Origin: CAIQPV01 sp963719855
GTDB lineage: Bacteria; Pseudomonadota; Gammaproteobacteria; Burkholderiales; Gallionellaceae
Length of the DNA: 64,000 nt
Assembly: GCA_963719855.1 (NCBI GenBank)
Contig: CAVRDK010000001.1
Span: 310,001 to 374,000, forward strand
Direction: 5' to 3'
Positions 36,171-45,809 of this stretch are shown here, piece after piece. The position numbers were made by a program, and so were the translations under genes. Within the stretch, counting starts at the first letter, position 1. Each line of letters begins with the position of its first letter. The notes below the pieces were generated by a model. It had not been told where the DNA came from, did not search any database, and was given only the letters and a program-made list of their open reading frames with translations.

Positions 36171-36447
36171 TTTGATCAAGTGCGCGCTGGCGCTCGTCCT
36201 GTTGACCGCCGCAACCACAGCACTTGCGGGAACCACCGGTACTGAATTCGAGAGCCTTTACACCTGGCTGACGGGGTTGGTGCAGGGCTACTTTGGCAAA
36301 GCCGCAGCGGTGGCAGCCATTGGTCTTGGTGCGCTATTTTCGCTGGCGCGGCTGAATCCCATCGCCATTCTGTCCGGCATCGGCTTCGCCGTGTTCCTGC
36401 AATACGCGCCCACCATCGCGTCCGGCATTCTGACCGCGACGATCTGA
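36154..36447 (+). CDS. traA: TraA-like pilin precursor
   Basis: The 97-residue protein has an N-terminal signal (KCALALVLLTAATTALAG) and two further hydrophobic segments (AAAVAAIGLGALFSLARL and AILSGIGFAVFLQYAPTIA), the plan of F-type pilins. It lies immediately before traL, as in F and the gonococcal island. ATG 36154 has AAGGGAA upstream. Sequence identity among pilins is low, so the call rests on size, topology and position. Confidence 0.75.
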   Translation: MQSNRNLIKCALALVLLTAATTALAGTTGTEFESLYTWLTGLVQGYFGKAAAVAAIGLGALFSLARLNPIAILSGIGFAVFLQYAPTIASGILTATI

Positions 36448-36463
36448 GGCAGGGGAACGCTGC

Positions 36464-36754
36464 GTGGACGAGACCGGCTATATCCCGAAATCCCTTGAAG
36501 CGCAGGAGCGCTTCATGTGGTGGGACTTCGATCAGGCCATCCTGTTCCTGCTGCTAATGGGAATGGGGGTGATCTCCGGTGCCATGTTTGCGGGGATTGT
36601 TTTCGGAGGACTGCTTGCCTGGCAGTACGGGCGGCTCAAGACCGGTAAGCATCCGAAGTTTGCGTTGCATGCGCTTTATTGGTGGCTGCCGAGCCGGATC
36701 GTGATTCGCGCACGCGCAACTCCGCCCTCTCATCATCGCTACTTCTTGGGGTGA
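36464..36754 (+). CDS. traL: TraL, F-type conjugative transfer protein
   Basis: The 96-residue protein starts with GTG (GGGGAA upstream) and has the TraL pattern: a short N-terminus (YIPKSLEAQERFMWWDFDQA), a double hydrophobic region (ILFLLLMGMGVISGAMFA, GIVFGGLLAWQYG) and LYWWLPSRI. TraL is a small inner-membrane component of F-type assembly. Followed after 3 nt by traE. Confidence 0.88.
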   Translation: MDETGYIPKSLEAQERFMWWDFDQAILFLLLMGMGVISGAMFAGIVFGGLLAWQYGRLKTGKHPKFALHALYWWLPSRIVIRARATPPSHHRYFLG

Positions 36755-36757
36755 CCG

Positions 36758-37273
36758 ATGAAACTAGGCAAATTCACCTCCGAACGGGACAACCAGCGCG
36801 CAGAAATATTGTTCATGCGAATCGCCGTCGGGGGACTCGTGCTGGCCTTGCTTGCCAATGCCGGTGCATCGCTCAGCGTGGCGGGTTCGGAGAGAACCAT
36901 TCTGGTGCCTCCCGAGGTACACAAGACCTTCTGGGTCAGCGACCATAAAGTCTCCGCAGAGTACCTGGAGGAAATGGCCTACTGGTATGCGGGGCTGGTT
37001 CTCAATGTGACGCCGCATGTGGCGGATTATCAGAAGAACCTGTTCCTGAAATATGCCGCCCCGAGCGATTACGGTCGCCTGCAGGCCGAGTACGGTGCCC
37101 GGACAGACTTCATCCGCAAGAACAACGCCTCGACCCAGTTTTCGCCGCAATCGGTGATGCCGGATGAGGCAGCCATGAAAGTGGCACTAACCGGCGTTCT
37201 CCTGACTTGGGTCGGGGACAAGAAGGCCTTCCGAGAAGCAGACCACCTACGTCGTCGGCTTCAGTTATCTTAA
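36758..37273 (+). CDS. traE: TraE, inner-membrane assembly protein
   Basis: The 171-residue protein has one N-terminal membrane anchor (IAVGGLVLALLANAGASLSV) and a periplasmic domain with PPEVHKTFWVSD and SAEYLEEMAYWYAGLVLNVT, characteristic of TraE/VirB8-like proteins. It lies between traL and traK as in all F-type systems. Its stop overlaps an ATG (TAATG) upstream of the preferred traK start. Confidence 0.9.
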   Translation: MKLGKFTSERDNQRAEILFMRIAVGGLVLALLANAGASLSVAGSERTILVPPEVHKTFWVSDHKVSAEYLEEMAYWYAGLVLNVTPHVADYQKNLFLKYAAPSDYGRLQAEYGARTDFIRKNNASTQFSPQSVMPDEAAMKVALTGVLLTWVGDKKAFREADHLRRRLQLS

Positions 37274-37284
37274 TGGGAGACTCC

Positions 37285-38019
37285 ATGTATCAGAGTTCAA
37301 GGAAACCAGCGACCAGGATCCGTTTGGTGCCAGCAATGGCACTGGCGCTGCTCTTCGGTAGCATCTCAGTTCCGGCATTCTCAGGGCAATATCTTGAAGG
37401 CAGCCCGGATGATGGCTTGATCGCTACCGTATCGCGCAGCGAACCCAATCTGATCCGGGTCGAAGGCCGCAAGATTCGCAGCATCCAGGGGGTAGAGGGA
37501 GAGTTCCTCGTTACGCCTGACAAAGAGACCGGCACCGCCTATCTCAAGGTCAATACGGACAAGCCGCTATTCAGCGTCTTTGTCGCCGACGATTCCGGAC
37601 GCCATTGGAAGCTCATGCTCAAGGTCGCCGACGTGCCAGCCGAGACGCTGGTCATCCGGGATCGCAGTCGCGCGCGCGCCGAGGGGAAAGCATTCATTGC
37701 CGACGAATCGCGCAATTCCGCGATCCGCCGCGTGTTGCTGGCCTTGGAGCGGGATACCGAACCCGAAGACATGACCGCCAGAGAGTCTATGGAGATCATT
37801 CCACTCTGGAGCGAAGCCCGTTTTGTTCTTGTAAGGACACTGGAGGGCGCGTTGATCGGAGAAAAGTATCAGCTGACCAATCTCTCTTCCTCAAAAATGG
37901 TGATCGACGAGCGCGAACTGTACCGGGCCGGTGTTCTGGGAGTCATGATTGATTCGCTCGAACTCGCGCCCGGCGAGGCGACCAACGTCATGGTGGTGCG
38001 GGAGGGGCGCGATGGCTGA
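37285..38019 (+). CDS. traK: TraK, secretin-like outer-membrane complex protein
   Basis: ATG 37285 is chosen because GGGAG lies 5 nt before it; longer starts run into traE. The protein has a signal peptide (AMALALLFGSISVPAFSGQ) and a beta-rich body (TVSRSEPNLIRVEGRKIRSI, VTPDKETGTAYLKVNTDKP). TraK forms the outer-membrane core with TraV and TraB. It overlaps the traB start by 8 nt. Confidence 0.88.
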   Translation: MYQSSRKPATRIRLVPAMALALLFGSISVPAFSGQYLEGSPDDGLIATVSRSEPNLIRVEGRKIRSIQGVEGEFLVTPDKETGTAYLKVNTDKPLFSVFVADDSGRHWKLMLKVADVPAETLVIRDRSRARAEGKAFIADESRNSAIRRVLLALERDTEPEDMTARESMEIIPLWSEARFVLVRTLEGALIGEKYQLTNLSSSKMVIDERELYRAGVLGVMIDSLELAPGEATNVMVVREGRDG

Positions 38020-39278
38020 AACGCCAAAAAATCGGATGGCAGCCGCGATTTCAAATCTGTCGCCCAAGCGTCGGCAGTACCTGATTTTAGGGCTGGGAGC
38101 ATCGACCTTCCTGCTGCTCGTTTTCGGAGGTGTGCTGATCTGGGATAAACCTGTTCAACTCCAACAAGGCAAACACCAAGGCCGTCCGCAACCCATGCCC
38201 ATCAGCGCGCCCGGTGCGCAAGCCGATCCGCGCGACATTTGGATGAGCAAGTCCTCGGAACAGATGCGGCAGATGGAGGACATGATCCAGGGATTGCGCA
38301 AGCAGGTCGACACCATCGAGAATAAGCCGCCGGTCGCAAACAATACTCAACTCCCGGCAATGCCCATGCCGCCTGCGCCACGACCCATGCCACGTGAGGC
38401 GCGGTTGACGGCTCTGCCGCCTCCGCTGCCAGTTAATCAGGAAGCAGAAAAGAAAACCAGCGAGCCGCCGCCTGCGCCTAGACCGCCGGGCATTGCCTCG
38501 TTCGAGGTGAGCACGGGCGAAGTGATCGCACCTGAAGCGGTTCATAAAGCCGCCGAGAAGAAGGACGCACGCAGCTATGTCCCAACGGGTTCTTTTTTCC
38601 GGGCGGCACTTTTGGGTGGACTTGATGCGCCAACAGGCGGTCAGGCACAGACCAATCCCCATCCTGTGTTGATGCGGGCGCAGGACAACGCATTTCTGCC
38701 CAACCGCTACCGCTTCAAGGTCAAGGAGTGTTTTGTGCTGGGTGCGAGCTATGGGGACATCAGCGCCGAGCGCGCTTACATCCGGCTCGAAATCACTTTC
38801 CTGTGTGCGCAATGACGGCAAGGCCATCGACGTTCCGGTGAAAGGCTATGTCGTGGGTGAAGACGGCAAGGCAGGTATGCGTGGCCGACTCGTCAGCAAG
38901 CAGGGGCAGGTACTGGCTAACTCCTTGCTGGCCGGGATAGGAGCCGGGATCGGTCAAGCTTTCCAGCAGAGCGCCACCACCATATCCACCAACCCGCTGG
39001 GGTCGGTCGGCACAGTGGATCCCAGCAAGCAATTGCAGGCGGGGGTCGGGATTGGGGTAGGCAAGGCGCTTGACCGTCTCTCCCAGTATTACATCACGCT
39101 CGCCGAAAAGATGTTCCCGATCATCGAAGTCGATGCCGGTCGCACGGTCGACGTGGTGATCACCAAAGGCTTTTCTCTCGACGCGGATAACGCTGGCAAA
39201 GAGGCCGATAGCTATACCGATATCTGGCGTCGCGGTCGCGAAGTCCAGAAAAAACCCATTGAACCCTATAAGGAGTGA
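38012..39278 (+). pseudogene. traB: TraB, VirB10-like core protein, frameshifted at AAA 38790-38792
   Basis: ATG 38012 gives an N-terminal anchor (YLILGLGASTFLLLVFGGVL), a coiled and Pro-rich region (residues about 60-170), and the VirB10-like start DARSYVPTGSFFRAALLGGLDAPTGG. The frame breaks at 38790-38792. Removing one A joins YIRLE to SLSCVRNDGKAIDVPVKGYV, and the second frame continues to 39278, with AGRTVDVVITKGFSL near the end. The restored length is about 421 residues, normal for this family. It spans both membranes in the transfer channel. Confidence 0.87.
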
Positions 39279-39281
39279 CCC

Positions 39282-40025
39282 ATGCAGTTCAATCAAGCCA
39301 TGTTCAATCAACTCATGTTCAAACGGCTGCCCGTACTTTTTGTTTTGATGCTGTCGATGGCTGCGCAGGCCGATGAGGGCGCAGAGAAGCTGGAAAAACG
39401 TCTCCAAGACTTGTATCCGGCAACCAAGATCGATCACGTAAAATCATCGGAGATTCCGGCCATCTACGAAGTAACGATGGGAAAGAATTCCGCCTATACC
39501 GATGTGACCGGGCGCTATTTCGTGTTCGGGCATCTTTATGACATGAAGACCCAGCGCGACCTGACCGCCGAGCGCATGGACAAGCAGCAACGCGTCGATT
39601 TCGCCCAATTGCCGCTGGGTGATGCCATCAAGATCGTGCGAGGCAAGGGAGAGCGGGTGCTGGTGGTGTTTTCCGATCCCGACTGCCCTTACTGCAAGCG
39701 TCTCGAACCCGAACTCGACAAGCTGGATAACGTCACGCTCTACACTTTTCTCTATCCTCTGGAATCGTTGCACCCTGAGTCACCGGACAAGGCCGTCGCA
39801 GTCTGGTGTGCACCGGATCGCGCACGCGCCTGGGCCGATCTCATGAAAACCGGCAAAGTACCAACAAAAAGGAACTGCGAAAATCCGATACAACGCAACA
39901 TCCAGTTGGCCCAGCGACTGGGTATTCTGGGAACGCCGACCTTGCTTTCAGCCGACGGGCGCATGTTGCCCGGCGCTGCATCCAGCGAGCGCATCGAGCA
40001 ATGGCTAGCAGAGATTCAGCCATGA
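39282..40025 (+). CDS. dsbC: DsbC-like periplasmic thiol:disulfide isomerase
   Basis: The 247-residue protein has a signal peptide (LPVLFVLMLSMAAQA), a DsbC dimerisation region (IYEVTMGKNSAYTDVTGRYF) and a thioredoxin fold with the CPYC active site (VVFSDPDCPYCKRLEPEL) and cis-Pro segment GTPTLLSADGR. A dsbC gene between traB and traV is typical of GGI/SXT-type F systems, where it folds Cys-rich Tra proteins. AAGGAG precedes the ATG; the 3' end overlaps traV. Confidence 0.9.
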   Translation: MQFNQAMFNQLMFKRLPVLFVLMLSMAAQADEGAEKLEKRLQDLYPATKIDHVKSSEIPAIYEVTMGKNSAYTDVTGRYFVFGHLYDMKTQRDLTAERMDKQQRVDFAQLPLGDAIKIVRGKGERVLVVFSDPDCPYCKRLEPELDKLDNVTLYTFLYPLESLHPESPDKAVAVWCAPDRARAWADLMKTGKVPTKRNCENPIQRNIQLAQRLGILGTPTLLSADGRMLPGAASSERIEQWLAEIQP

Positions 40026-40585
40026 GAATTTCATCCTGTTTTGTGAGCGGGTTGTTACTTGCACTGAGCGGATGTGCGAGCACGATGTCAGGGCTGGATG
40101 GACAGGGTAAATTTTCCTGCAAGGCACCGGATGGAATTTCCTGCGCATCACTCTCAGGCGTTTACGCCAATGCCGTACAGAATAATCTTCCCGGTCAGCG
40201 AACAACCACAGAAACGGGCAAGACAGAGCCGTCTGCACAGAAGATCGCGCGTCACCCCCCCAGCTCCGGCGAACCCATCCGCAGCGCCCAGAAAGTGCGG
40301 CGCGTGTGGCTTGCTCCGTGGGAAGATGACGAGGAAGTGCTTCACGACCAGTCGTACTTTTATTTGGTCGTCGATCCGGGGCAATGGCAGGTCGAGTATT
40401 CGCGGCGCAAGGCGAGTGAAGCTTATCGGCCCGTCGTGCCGCCGAAAGTTTTTGCTCCATCAGCGCCCATTGCAGGTGAAAAACCGGCGCTTCGAATGGA
40501 GCCAGGCACTACATCAATGCCAGCCAATGCGGTGTTTCCTCAGCAGAGCCGTGAAAATCCACCTGTCAACGGGGAGGGCGGCTGA
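40022..40585 (+). CDS. traV: TraV, outer-membrane lipoprotein
   Basis: The 187-residue protein begins with a lipoprotein signal (CFVSGLLLALSGCASTM, lipid-bearing Cys at about 18) and has two conserved Cys (GKFSCKAPDGISC), as in TraV. Start ATG 40022 overlaps dsbC by 4 nt. The C-terminal half has a conserved RRVWLAPWEDDEEVLHDQSY. TraV anchors the TraK/TraB ring. Confidence 0.85.
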   Translation: MRISSCFVSGLLLALSGCASTMSGLDGQGKFSCKAPDGISCASLSGVYANAVQNNLPGQRTTTETGKTEPSAQKIARHPPSSGEPIRSAQKVRRVWLAPWEDDEEVLHDQSYFYLVVDPGQWQVEYSRRKASEAYRPVVPPKVFAPSAPIAGEKPALRMEPGTTSMPANAVFPQQSRENPPVNGEGG

Positions 40586-43158
40586 TGAGTTGGAGTGATG
40601 CGTTACGCGCGGCTTTTCTGCCGGAACGGACGGCGAAGGCCGACCATTTACCCCGGCAGTTATTACAGGAAATATCGCAGATGCCGCGCCTCACCGGGAT
40701 TCTTCCCTACCTGGCGTGGCAGGAGGATGCACGGCTGTTCGCATTGGATCAAGGCGGGTTTGGTGAGCGGGAAGAGCACGCCATCGGCTTTTGTATCGAG
40801 ACCATGCCGCAGACGGGTGCCAGCGACGAAATGGAAAAGGTGCTCGCCAGCTTGTTCGTCTCCTGCCCGCCCGGGACGGGCATTCAAATAACCCTGTACG
40901 GTAGCCCTCATATTCTTCCGTTGCTCCAGGCACAGGCCAACCTCCTGCCGTCTTCGGTGGCGGTCGATGAACCTGATTTTGAAGAACGGCGTCACGGCAA
41001 CATCTTCCGGCTCCTTGCACGCCGACGTATCGACCACTATCTGAAGGGCACGGGCCAGTCTATCTTCGGCCATCAGACCTATCTGCTACGGGATTTTCAT
41101 TCGGTGATCTCGATCACGTTGCCGCTTGATCCGGAATTGCCGGCAGATATTGATGAGGCGCTCCGTATCAGGGAAAGCGTTCATGCCACCCTCAAGTCGG
41201 CGCACCTGCCGGGACACGATTGGGGGCCGGGCGAGCTTCTCAATTTCACGGCAGATTTTTTCGATCACTCCCGCATTTTTTCGGGTGGCGCGGTACACCC
41301 CATTGAATGGAACGAGGACGTACCGCTACGCGACCAGCTATCGAACATCGAGGTCGCCTCGCGGGTGGGTGATGGCGACATCCGCTTCCGCAAGGCGGGT
41401 GGCGATGAGTCCGTCCTGCAACTGTTCTCGGTGCGTCAGTATCCGCGTTACTTCCGGCTTTCGGGGATGAACTACATGATCGGCGACCCCTACCAGCTCG
41501 CCTTGTCCATGCCGTGTCCTTTTCTGATCACGATGGGCGCAATTTCGCTCGACTATGAGTCGGCGCGAACCAAGGCCCAGATGAAAGCTGCACGGGCGAC
41601 GCAAAGCGCCGGCTCCTACATGGCGCACTTCCAGCCCGATCTGCAAGACCGCAAGCGCGATTGGGACATGGTGCTCAAGACCTTCGACAGCGGCAGAACC
41701 GTGGTCGGCATGTATCACCAGATTGCCCTCGTTGCCAAGGTGGAAGATGCCTCGCGCTGCGAACATGCCTTGCGCGCCGTATGGAGGGCGCGCGGTTTCG
41801 ATCTGACCAAGGATTTCTATTTGCAGCATCAAGCCCTGTCGGCGGCGCTCCCGATGACCCTGACACCGGCACTTCAGGCTGATCTTCGTCAGTTCGGGAA
41901 AATAAACACCAAGACAGCGGACAACGCGGTGATGACTTCGCCGCTGATCGGCGAGTGGAAGGGGACGCAAACCCCGGTGATGACATTATTTGGCAGGCGT
42001 GGACAAATCATCGGTTTCGATCTCTTCGACAACACAGGCGGTAATTTCAATTTTGCCGTGGCCGCGCTCTCTGGTTCCGGCAAGTCCGTGTTCGTCAATG
42101 AGATGACCTATCGCTACCTCGGTGCCGGTGCCAAAGTTTGGATCATCGACGTGGGTCGCTCCTACAAGAATCTCTGCGAGTTGCTGGACGGAGAGTTCAT
42201 CGAGTTCTCGGATGAACAGCAGAACACCATGTGCCTCAATCCATTCTCCATGATCATCGACATCAGCGCCGACATGGAAATGATCCTGCCCCTGATCGCA
42301 CAGATGGCGAGCCCACGGGAGCCGCTCGACAACTACGGATACACGGCGATAGGTTCGGCCATCAAACGGGTTTGGGACACCAAGGGGCGCGCGGCAACCA
42401 TCACCGACATTTATGAACTGCTCAAGACAGGCCGTTTGTCTGTGGAGGGAGAGTATGAGCGCGACCTCAGTCGCCTGGCTACAGCCTTGGAGCCTTATAC
42501 CCGTCATGGCGTTTACGCGAGCTATTTTGAGGGAGAGGCCAATATCCAGTTTGACAAGGATTTTGTCGTTCTGGAACTGGAGGAACTCAAGTCCAAGAAG
42601 GATCTCCAGTCGGTGGTGATGCAGCTCATCATGTATCGCATCACCCAGGAGATGTACCGTGATCGCTCCCGGCGCAAGCTCGTCATCATCGATGAAAGCT
42701 GGGATCTCATGGGGTCGGGTGCCAGCGGCAGCTTCATCGAAGCAGGATATCGCCGCGCACGCAAATACGGCGGTGCGTTCGGTACGATTACCCAATCTGT
42801 TGACGACTACTACAAGAACGAGGCGACCAAGGCCGCGATCAATAACGCCGACTGGTTGTTTCTGCTGCGCCAGAAACCGGAAAACATCGAACGGCTAGGC
42901 AAGGAGGGCAAGCTGTCGCTGGATGAATGGTTGAAGCGCCAACTGAGTTCCGTCAGTACCGAGCACGGCCATTTTTCTGAAATCTACATCCACTCGCCGA
43001 TGGGTTCTGGTCTGGGACGGCTTCTGCTTGATCCCTTCTCTATGCTCGTCTATTCCACCCGTGCCGAAGACTACGAAGCCATCAAACGCTTGCGCGAGCA
43101 AGGGTTAACTGTTTCGGAAGCCATCGAACGGCTTGTCATTGAACGCGCGTCACAATAA
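40585..43158 (+). CDS. traC: TraC, VirB4-like assembly ATPase
   Basis: The 857-residue protein has the VirB4/TraC plan: an N-terminal TraC domain and a C-terminal ATPase with Walker A ALSGSGKSVFVNEM (about residue 494), Walker B LVIIDESWDLM and TITQSVDDYY. It energises pilus assembly and DNA transfer. The start overlaps the traV stop (TGATG). Confidence 0.94.
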   Translation: MSWSDALRAAFLPERTAKADHLPRQLLQEISQMPRLTGILPYLAWQEDARLFALDQGGFGEREEHAIGFCIETMPQTGASDEMEKVLASLFVSCPPGTGIQITLYGSPHILPLLQAQANLLPSSVAVDEPDFEERRHGNIFRLLARRRIDHYLKGTGQSIFGHQTYLLRDFHSVISITLPLDPELPADIDEALRIRESVHATLKSAHLPGHDWGPGELLNFTADFFDHSRIFSGGAVHPIEWNEDVPLRDQLSNIEVASRVGDGDIRFRKAGGDESVLQLFSVRQYPRYFRLSGMNYMIGDPYQLALSMPCPFLITMGAISLDYESARTKAQMKAARATQSAGSYMAHFQPDLQDRKRDWDMVLKTFDSGRTVVGMYHQIALVAKVEDASRCEHALRAVWRARGFDLTKDFYLQHQALSAALPMTLTPALQADLRQFGKINTKTADNAVMTSPLIGEWKGTQTPVMTLFGRRGQIIGFDLFDNTGGNFNFAVAALSGSGKSVFVNEMTYRYLGAGAKVWIIDVGRSYKNLCELLDGEFIEFSDEQQNTMCLNPFSMIIDISADMEMILPLIAQMASPREPLDNYGYTAIGSAIKRVWDTKGRAATITDIYELLKTGRLSVEGEYERDLSRLATALEPYTRHGVYASYFEGEANIQFDKDFVVLELEELKSKKDLQSVVMQLIMYRITQEMYRDRSRRKLVIIDESWDLMGSGASGSFIEAGYRRARKYGGAFGTITQSVDDYYKNEATKAAINNADWLFLLRQKPENIERLGKEGKLSLDEWLKRQLSSVSTEHGHFSEIYIHSPMGSGLGRLLLDPFSMLVYSTRAEDYEAIKRLREQGLTVSEAIERLVIERASQ

Positions 43159-43170
43159 GGCAGATTAGTC

Positions 43171-43563
43171 ATGTCTCTTTTGAAAACACAAATTCTTACG
43201 GTGGTTGTTACGCTGATATTGGGCGCAGGCATTGCGGTGTCATGGCTGCACTTCCGCCCTTTGGAGATTCCACGCTTCGCCAGAGTCGATGTCGGAACCA
43301 TCATCCTGCAACAGCAGCAATCTCTGGCGAAGCGGGTCAAGCCGGAAATGGATTCCGCTGAAAAGGAAAAATTGTTCGAAGAAGCCAAGGCCTTTGGCGT
43401 GCGTCTGGATGCTGCCCTTGAGCAAGTGAGCAAGGAATGCCAATGCGCACTGATCAATACGGCAGCACTGCTCAAGGCGACATCGGCCAAAACCATTCCT
43501 GATTTATCCGAACGGGTGGCAGATATTCTGAAACAACCGGTTTCGGGCGCACCGGCGCAATGA
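43171..43563 (+). CDS. trbI: TrbI-like F-type conjugation protein
   Basis: The 130-residue protein has an N-terminal membrane anchor (ILTVVVTLILGAGIAVSW) and the family-type stretch RFARVDVGTIILQQQQSLAK, then a coiled-coil-prone C-terminus. It follows traC as in F and GGI. Normally traW, traU, trbC and traN come next; here traF begins 3 nt after the stop. Confidence 0.75.
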   Translation: MSLLKTQILTVVVTLILGAGIAVSWLHFRPLEIPRFARVDVGTIILQQQQSLAKRVKPEMDSAEKEKLFEEAKAFGVRLDAALEQVSKECQCALINTAALLKATSAKTIPDLSERVADILKQPVSGAPAQ

Positions 43564-43566
43564 TCG

Positions 43567-44358
43567 ATGCGTATCGTTCTCCTGTTCGTACTTTGTTTCT
43601 TCGTCCATGCTGTGTCAGCGGCCAACGGCCTGGATTATGACTCCATCTGGCGCTGTGACGAGAATCGCTTCAACTGGTATTGCGATATTCCACCTGATAC
43701 GGAAGAGATCGATGATGCTGCCGAAAAGCCAAAACCCAAGGTGCTCAGTGAAGAGGATGAGGCCGTCGCAGCCTTGAAGAAGTTGAAAGAAGATGCGGAG
43801 CGGAAGAGGGCGCTCGCCATCGTCAAGCCGACGCCGGAGAACCTCAAGAACTACATCGCGGCGCAGGAAGCCATGATGGACAGAGCTTCGGTGTTTTCTG
43901 ACGTTTGGCGTCGCGTCATCTGGACAAATCCTGAACTCAATTACCAGTTGCGGAATCCGTCCAACAACGCAGCCATTCAGGTGCATGATGCCCAGCGGGC
44001 GCTCAAGGAAACGGAAACCCTTGCGAACTTGAATCGGGAATGGGGCATTTTCTTCATTTTCAGATCGGATTGCCCGTACTGCCATCGCCTGGCGCCCACG
44101 CTGAAATTCCTGTCTGAGCAATATGGGATCGTAGTGTTTCCAATTTCGCTGGATGGCGGTGGATTGCCCGAGTATCCCAATCCATCGCGAGACAACGGTT
44201 TGGCTGCATCCCTTGGGGTAAGTGTAGTACCACTCGTGGTGCTGGGGAATGTAAAGGATCACCGGCTTATTCCGATTGGTTCGGGCGTGCTTTCAGCACA
44301 GGAGATCGTCGAACGTATTTACATCCTGACTCAAACCCGTCCCGGCGAACTTTATTGA
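43567..44358 (+). CDS. traF: TraF, periplasmic thioredoxin-like assembly protein
   Basis: The 263-residue protein has a signal peptide (LLFVLCFFVHAVSA), the TraF region WRVIWTNPELNYQLRNPSNN, and a thioredoxin fold FRSDCPYCHRLAPTL followed by GVSVVPLVVLG. It keeps a CPYC pair, unlike the F-plasmid protein, which lacks the motif. TraF, TraH and TraG act in pilus extension and mating-pair stabilisation. The traH frame begins right at its end. Confidence 0.88.
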   Translation: MRIVLLFVLCFFVHAVSAANGLDYDSIWRCDENRFNWYCDIPPDTEEIDDAAEKPKPKVLSEEDEAVAALKKLKEDAERKRALAIVKPTPENLKNYIAAQEAMMDRASVFSDVWRRVIWTNPELNYQLRNPSNNAAIQVHDAQRALKETETLANLNREWGIFFIFRSDCPYCHRLAPTLKFLSEQYGIVVFPISLDGGGLPEYPNPSRDNGLAASLGVSVVPLVVLGNVKDHRLIPIGSGVLSAQEIVERIYILTQTRPGELY

Positions 44359-44366
44359 GGTTGACC

Positions 44367-45791
44367 ATGAAGAATTCAAGCTTCCGTCGAACCATTGCAG
44401 CCACGCTCGTTTTCACAGTGCTGTCCAGTCCGGCAAATGCCGATGTGTCGCAGTCCATGCAGGACTGGTTCAACCAGATTGGTGCCTACGGCAATGTGAC
44501 GGGGCCAAACACCTACCGTGGGCAGACAATGAATTTCTATTCCGGGGGCAGTCTCTATATGCGAACCCCGGTGCGCAACTACCAGTTGGCAACCATTTCG
44601 CCGCCATCGTTCCGGGCCGGATGCGGCGGCATCGACTTGTTTGCCGGATCGTTTTCTTTCATCAACAAGGAGCAGTTCGTAGCCCTGCTGCGAAACATCG
44701 GCAACAACGCCATCGGTGCCGCTTTCAACATGGCACTGTGTTCGATGTCGCCAGACCTGTGTGATCTTCTGAAGTACCTGCAAGATCAGGCAGCGAAGAT
44801 GAACAATCTCAACATCAATTCCTGTCAGGCCGCAGAGGGGATCGTCACGGCGGCGGGCAGCATGTTGACGGACAAAACCCAGGAGAAGGAGGGAAAAACT
44901 GCCGGTGCGAACCTGAACATGTTTGGGGATGTGTTCGAGTCCTGGGATGAGTGGAGTAAAAACAACGCAACGGCCAAAAACATCCGGAATGCGGCCAAGA
45001 ATTCGTCACAGGGATATCGCGAGCTTTTTGATCCGGGCAACGTCGTGTGGCGATCCCTGTCACGGGTTGCTGGCGTTACCGATGACACCAGAGAGTTGTT
45101 GATGAGCTTGACCGGCACGATTATTGTCACCCCGCCCGGCGAAAACGGAGACCAGAAAGCCACTTGGGCCTATCTGCCCGGCGGCAAGCTGACATTCCGC
45201 GAGTTCGTTGGGGATGGCGGATCAGCGACAGTCGATCTGCCCGGTCTCAGGTGCGGTGCCGATACGGTGGATTGCTTGACGCCAACCTACTCGGATAGCG
45301 CCTTTACCGTGACGCCGTTCGCCAGACAAGTCAAAACACGGATTGCAGCCATGCGCGACAAGATCATCAATCGTGATGCCACGGGTCAATCCAATCTGGA
45401 TACGGCTTTGATCGACAATTCCTCCCTTCCTGTGTGGAAGATGCTCGCGGTATCCAGCAGTATCCCTGGCGGTGACCGGATTACCGAAGACTATGCCCAG
45501 CTCATTGCCGTGGACGTGGCCTATACCTACTTTACAAGTCTTTCAAAGACACTCCGCGAGGCGCTGCGGAACGAGTCCGGTAAAGGAGGCCCCGATGCCG
45601 TCGCCGCTGCGGAAAAGATACTCGGACGCCTCAACGAAATCGAGCAGGAGGCTCGGGATATGTTGCGCGCAGAGTATCTCAAAGGAATGCAGGTTGCCGA
45701 AATGGGCCGTTCGCTCCAGCTTCTGGATCAAAGTCTCAACTCAGGGATGCCCACCAACATCTTCCAGTCCATGATGGTTTTCAACCGGTAG
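44367..45791 (+). CDS. traH: TraH, pilus assembly/mating-pair protein
   Basis: ATG 44367 (GAGG upstream) starts a 474-residue secreted protein (signal TIAATLVFTVLSSPANA). TraH features include MQDWFNQIGAYGNVTGPNTY, GCGGIDLFAGSFSFINKEQ and a C-terminal coiled coil. It lies between traF and traG, the invariant order. Confidence 0.92.
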   Translation: MKNSSFRRTIAATLVFTVLSSPANADVSQSMQDWFNQIGAYGNVTGPNTYRGQTMNFYSGGSLYMRTPVRNYQLATISPPSFRAGCGGIDLFAGSFSFINKEQFVALLRNIGNNAIGAAFNMALCSMSPDLCDLLKYLQDQAAKMNNLNINSCQAAEGIVTAAGSMLTDKTQEKEGKTAGANLNMFGDVFESWDEWSKNNATAKNIRNAAKNSSQGYRELFDPGNVVWRSLSRVAGVTDDTRELLMSLTGTIIVTPPGENGDQKATWAYLPGGKLTFREFVGDGGSATVDLPGLRCGADTVDCLTPTYSDSAFTVTPFARQVKTRIAAMRDKIINRDATGQSNLDTALIDNSSLPVWKMLAVSSSIPGGDRITEDYAQLIAVDVAYTYFTSLSKTLREALRNESGKGGPDAVAAAEKILGRLNEIEQEARDMLRAEYLKGMQVAEMGRSLQLLDQSLNSGMPTNIFQSMMVFNR

Positions 45792-45809
45792 GAAGGGCGG
45801 GAACAACTG

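Noticed and set aside
41986..42795. Long minus-strand frame inside traC
   Set aside because: Antisense to the Walker A and B region of a clear VirB4-like ATPase; no start site or motif of its own.
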